8,770 bases of DNA from contig JAQGNA010000369.1 in the NCBI GenBank assembly GCA_028292075.1, positions 1 to 8,770 of the forward strand. The letters are read 5' to 3'. Made by a program: the position numbers and the translations under genes. This document shows, one piece after another, positions 6,444 to 8,770 of the stretch. Numbering within the stretch: the first letter of the stretch is position 1; each line of letters starts with the position of its first letter. Source of the stretch: Rhodoferax sp. Its GTDB lineage: Bacteria > Pseudomonadota > Gammaproteobacteria > Burkholderiales > Burkholderiaceae. A model generated the notes under the pieces. The model was not told where the DNA came from. It saw only the letters and a list, made by a program, of their open reading frames with translations, and did no database searches.

Positions 6444-6544
6444 CGGGACTGCTTTCGTTTCACAGACGGTTCGTGGCGCTCCAGCGCGCAAAGGTCATTT
6501 CAAGGACGTGCCAGCCCTGTCATCGGCCCGATGAGGGATGGCTG
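6444..6544. other. 101-bp gap between the cyclase-type gene and the P450 gene
   Basis: This gap separates two genes on the same strand and could carry a promoter for the P450-peroxidase-patatin unit. It contains a short inverted repeat CATCGG-C-CCGATG (6521-6533), just downstream of the ATPase stop, with no T-run, so it is not a clear terminator. A lone TGTGA (minus strand, 6464-6460) lies 17 bases upstream of the P450 ATG without a matching second half-site. Nothing here decides between read-through from the upstream gene and a separate promoter. Confidence 0.5.
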
Positions 6545-8770
6545 CTAGGCCGCCGCAACCGGCAGCTCGGTGGTTTCGAGAAGGGCCTGTGCGGTCAGCA
6601 GGTCGTGCGTGCCGCGTCCGCCGTGGACCGCGTCCATCGCGGCCCGCAACGGGGCACGGTGCGGATCAAGCCGGGCCTGACTGGTGGCGACGCGCAGGCT
6701 CAGCGATGCCATGCCCTTCTCGCCCGCCAGTGCCCATGCGCTGGCAAACCAGGCCTGCGCCTCGGTCCGGGCGGCCTGGCGCGCCTCTGCGCCTTCGTGC
6801 TCGGCCTGCCGCAGCAGAAGGTCGCCAGTCAACCGCCGGATCTCGGCTTCGTAATAGCGCTCGCCACAGCGCATGACCACGTCCATGGCCACGCGCAGCA
6901 GGGCCAGGCCTTCCTCCGGCCGACCGGCGGCCGCGGCGCCCTCGGCACGCAGCACGAGGTAGAAGCCGCGTGTGACCATCGCCCCCGTCGCGACCCATTC
7001 GGCATAGCCTTCGGCCATCTCGGCATTGCCTGCATCCACATCGCCCAGGGCGACCAGCGCACGGCCGTGCAGCAGCTTGGCATGGGCCAGCCACACGGCA
7101 AAGCCACCCTCCTCGCAGATCGCACGGGCATGGGCCGCGTTCGTCAGTGCCTCGTCGAACTCGCCGCGCAAGTACTGGACCATCGCCAGGAATCCGTAGG
7201 CTTCACCAGCGCTGAACTTGTGCTTCAGCTCGGCCGCCAGCGCGACCGCCGACCGTGCCCGCTCCAGTGCTTCGTCCGGATGGCCCAACTCCCACTTGGC
7301 GATGGCCGAGTAGCACAGGCACATCAGCCCCGGGTCTTGCACGGCCCCACGGCCGCGCGGCACCAGTCGGTAGTCGGCCAGGCAAGCGTCCATGTGGTCC
7401 ACCGCCTGCAGCAGCTCCCCCTGGTGAAACAGCACGTTGCCCAGGGCCCACGTGGCCTGGAGCCTGCGCATCGGGTCGGGCGACGCCGCCACCAGGATGG
7501 CCACCTGCCGGGCGATGACATGGGCCTGCTCGAAGTCGGCCCGCATGAAATAGTAGCCCTCGAGGCCAAGGTGGACCTTGAGCAGGGCCGCATGGTCGCC
7601 ACTTGCACGGCACAGCTCGGCCGCACGCTGGTACACCAGGCCCACGCGTTCCGCGCCGTAGCCCTCGGTGGCGATGAGCTGGCCGGCCAGCAGCAGCTGG
7701 AGCCGCAGTTCGGCGCGGTCGCGGGCGTCATCCGCCGGCAAGTCAGCGACCAATGACAAGCCGCTGGCCAGATGGGTGATGGCTTCTTCATGCGCGGACC
7801 GCAACAGTGCCAGCCGGCTGGCCCGCTCAAGGTACTCGATCGCCCGTGCAGGCATGGCGGCGCCCGCATAGTGCCGGGCCGCCATCTCGGGCTGCGTGGC
7901 CACGAGGTCGGGGAACTGCTCGGACAGCACCAGGGCAATGGCCAGATGAAACCGCCGGCGGTCGCGCTCCCACAGCGACTGGTAGGCCGCGTCGCGCACC
8001 AGGGCATGCTTGAAGAAGTAGTTGGTGCCCATCGGGCTGCGCTTTTCGATCACCAGCCCCGATGCCACCAGTGCGCTCAGCCGGCCTTGAAACTGCCCGG
8101 TGCGGATCGGCGCGCTGGCGTGACCAAGGATCGCTTCCATGAGCGCCAGCGAGAACTCGCGGCCGATCACGCTGCCCAGCTGTGCCAATGCCTTGGCGTC
8201 GGCGAGCCGGTCCAGGCGGGCCATGAGCAGGTCCTGGATCGTGCCGGGCACGCTCAGCTTGAGCGACGCCACCGCACCGCCACCCGCCGCCTGCAGTTCC
8301 ACCACCATGCGCGTCGATTCCTCGATGAACAGCGGCACGCCGTCGGCCTTCTCGGTGAGCAGCGCGACAACCTCGTCGGGCACCGTCGTGCCGCCGCTGG
8401 CGGCGTTGATCAGCTGCCGGGTGTCTTCGGTCGAAAGGCCCCTGAGCTCGAGCTCTTCCAGCGGGATACCGTTGTCGCGCGGCGCCGTGTCGTCCTCGCG
8501 CTGTGTCAGCAGCACCAGCAGCGGCTGGCCGGCCCAGCGCTGCGTGATGTGGCGAAGGAACTCACGGGTGGAGGGGTCGAGCCACTGGACGTCCTCGAAA
8601 ACCATGCACACCGGCGAAATTGCCGCGCGGTGAGCGAGCAGGCCGGTCAGCAGTTCCAGCGTGCGCTGGCGTTGCTTCTCGGCCGACTGGTGTGGCAGAC
8701 CGACCTGGCGGATGGCGTCGGGCCCGCCCTCCAGCGACACGGACAGCAGGCCCGCCATGACGCCAGCGGC
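6545..8770 (-). CDS. C-terminal part of a large ATPase-TPR protein, probably a class III adenylate/guanylate cyclase fusion
   Basis: The frame runs off the right edge, and 741 residues plus a TAG stop are visible. A Walker B-like strand VCMVFEDVQWLDPS (8613-8572) is followed by a sensor-like PLLVLLTQRED segment, marking a STAND/AAA-type ATPase. The Walker A loop must lie outside the window. Next comes a winged-helix-like region containing IGREFSLALMEAILGH and NYFFKHALVRDAAYQSLW. The rest is a long array of helical TPR-like repeats to the C-terminus. This order and these phrases closely match the large proteins with an N-terminal class III nucleotide cyclase domain, a central ATPase and C-terminal TPRs. 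No LuxR-type DNA-binding domain ends the protein, which argues against a MalT-like regulator. If so, it makes cAMP or cGMP in response to an unknown ligand. The cyclase domain itself is not seen. It lies upstream of, and in line with, the P450 operon. Confidence 0.75.
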   Translation of the reverse strand, partial: AAGVMAGLLSVSLEGGPDAIRQVGLPHQSAEKQRQRTLELLTGLLAHRAAISPVCMVFEDVQWLDPSTREFLRHITQRWAGQPLLVLLTQREDDTAPRDNGIPLEELELRGLSTEDTRQLINAASGGTTVPDEVVALLTEKADGVPLFIEESTRMVVELQAAGGGAVASLKLSVPGTIQDLLMARLDRLADAKALAQLGSVIGREFSLALMEAILGHASAPIRTGQFQGRLSALVASGLVIEKRSPMGTNYFFKHALVRDAAYQSLWERDRRRFHLAIALVLSEQFPDLVATQPEMAARHYAGAAMPARAIEYLERASRLALLRSAHEEAITHLASGLSLVADLPADDARDRAELRLQLLLAGQLIATEGYGAERVGLVYQRAAELCRASGDHAALLKVHLGLEGYYFMRADFEQAHVIARQVAILVAASPDPMRRLQATWALGNVLFHQGELLQAVDHMDACLADYRLVPRGRGAVQDPGLMCLCYSAIAKWELGHPDEALERARSAVALAAELKHKFSAGEAYGFLAMVQYLRGEFDEALTNAAHARAICEEGGFAVWLAHAKLLHGRALVALGDVDAGNAEMAEGYAEWVATGAMVTRGFYLVLRAEGAAAAGRPEEGLALLRVAMDVVMRCGERYYEAEIRRLTGDLLLRQAEHEGAEARQAARTEAQAWFASAWALAGEKGMASLSLRVATSQARLDPHRAPLRAAMDAVHGGRGTHDLLTAQALLETTELPVAAA

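Noticed and set aside
6460..6464. CRP box upstream of the P450 (TGTGA on the minus strand)
   Set aside because: The second half-site is absent at the required N6 spacing (AGCAG instead of TCACA), so it may be chance.
6444..6491. TTG start 16 codons upstream for the P450
   Set aside because: No ribosome binding site precedes it and the added residues do not resemble a P450 N-terminus.
6521..6533. Terminator between the ATPase and P450 genes
   Set aside because: The inverted repeat is only 5-6 bp with a 1-3 base loop and has no following T-run.
1010..8770. CBASS-like anti-phage system (nucleotide cyclase plus patatin effector)
   Set aside because: CBASS uses a CD-NTase rather than a class III cyclase-ATPase-TPR protein. 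No CD-NTase, Cap2 or Cap3 gene is visible, and the P450 and peroxidase are unexplained by that model.

Overview
This GC-rich window looks chromosomal and probably comes from a proteobacterium, most likely a Burkholderiales-type betaproteobacterium. That guess rests on base composition, strong G/C bias at third codon positions and the protein families present. No rRNA, tRNA, CRISPR array, insertion sequence or phage gene was seen.

Layout. At the left edge, positions 1-72 hold the first 24 codons of a leftward gene whose N-terminus resembles acyl-CoA carboxylase carboxyltransferase subunits (tentative). A 218-bp divergent intergenic region follows (73-290), with two CTTAAG elements 11 bp apart. 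Rightward from it runs a CRP/FNR-type regulator (291-959) that keeps the residues of a cyclic-nucleotide pocket and a CRP-like recognition helix. It converges, across a 50-bp gap and a GC hairpin, on four leftward genes filling the rest of the window.

In transcription order (right to left) these are: (i) the C-terminal 741 residues of a large ATPase-TPR signalling protein of the kind normally fused to an N-terminal class III nucleotide cyclase (6545-8770, start outside the window); (ii) after 101 bp, a 667-aa cytochrome P450 with an extra C-terminal domain (4440-6443); (iii) a DyP-type haem peroxidase (2947-4443); (iv) a patatin-like phospholipase with a putative membrane hairpin (1010-2950). 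Genes ii-iii and iii-iv overlap by 4 bp (GTGA and ATGA), so these three are almost certainly one translationally coupled unit.

The most interesting reading is that P450, haem peroxidase and patatin form a bacterial lipid-oxidation (oxylipin-like) cassette: a lipase frees an acyl chain and haem enzymes transform it. The P450 supports this. Its I-helix lacks the usual acid-threonine pair and reads Gly-Asn-Met, as in prostacyclin-synthase-type P450s. Its cysteine loop carries about six extra residues, recalling the longer loop of CYP74 enzymes. Both features suit a P450 that rearranges a (hydro)peroxide without a redox partner, and none of the usual partners is encoded in the window. A CCHC cysteine/histidine cluster and the C-terminal domain of unknown function add to its oddity. 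The cyclase-type protein upstream and the CRP-type regulator downstream suggest, but do not prove, cAMP control.
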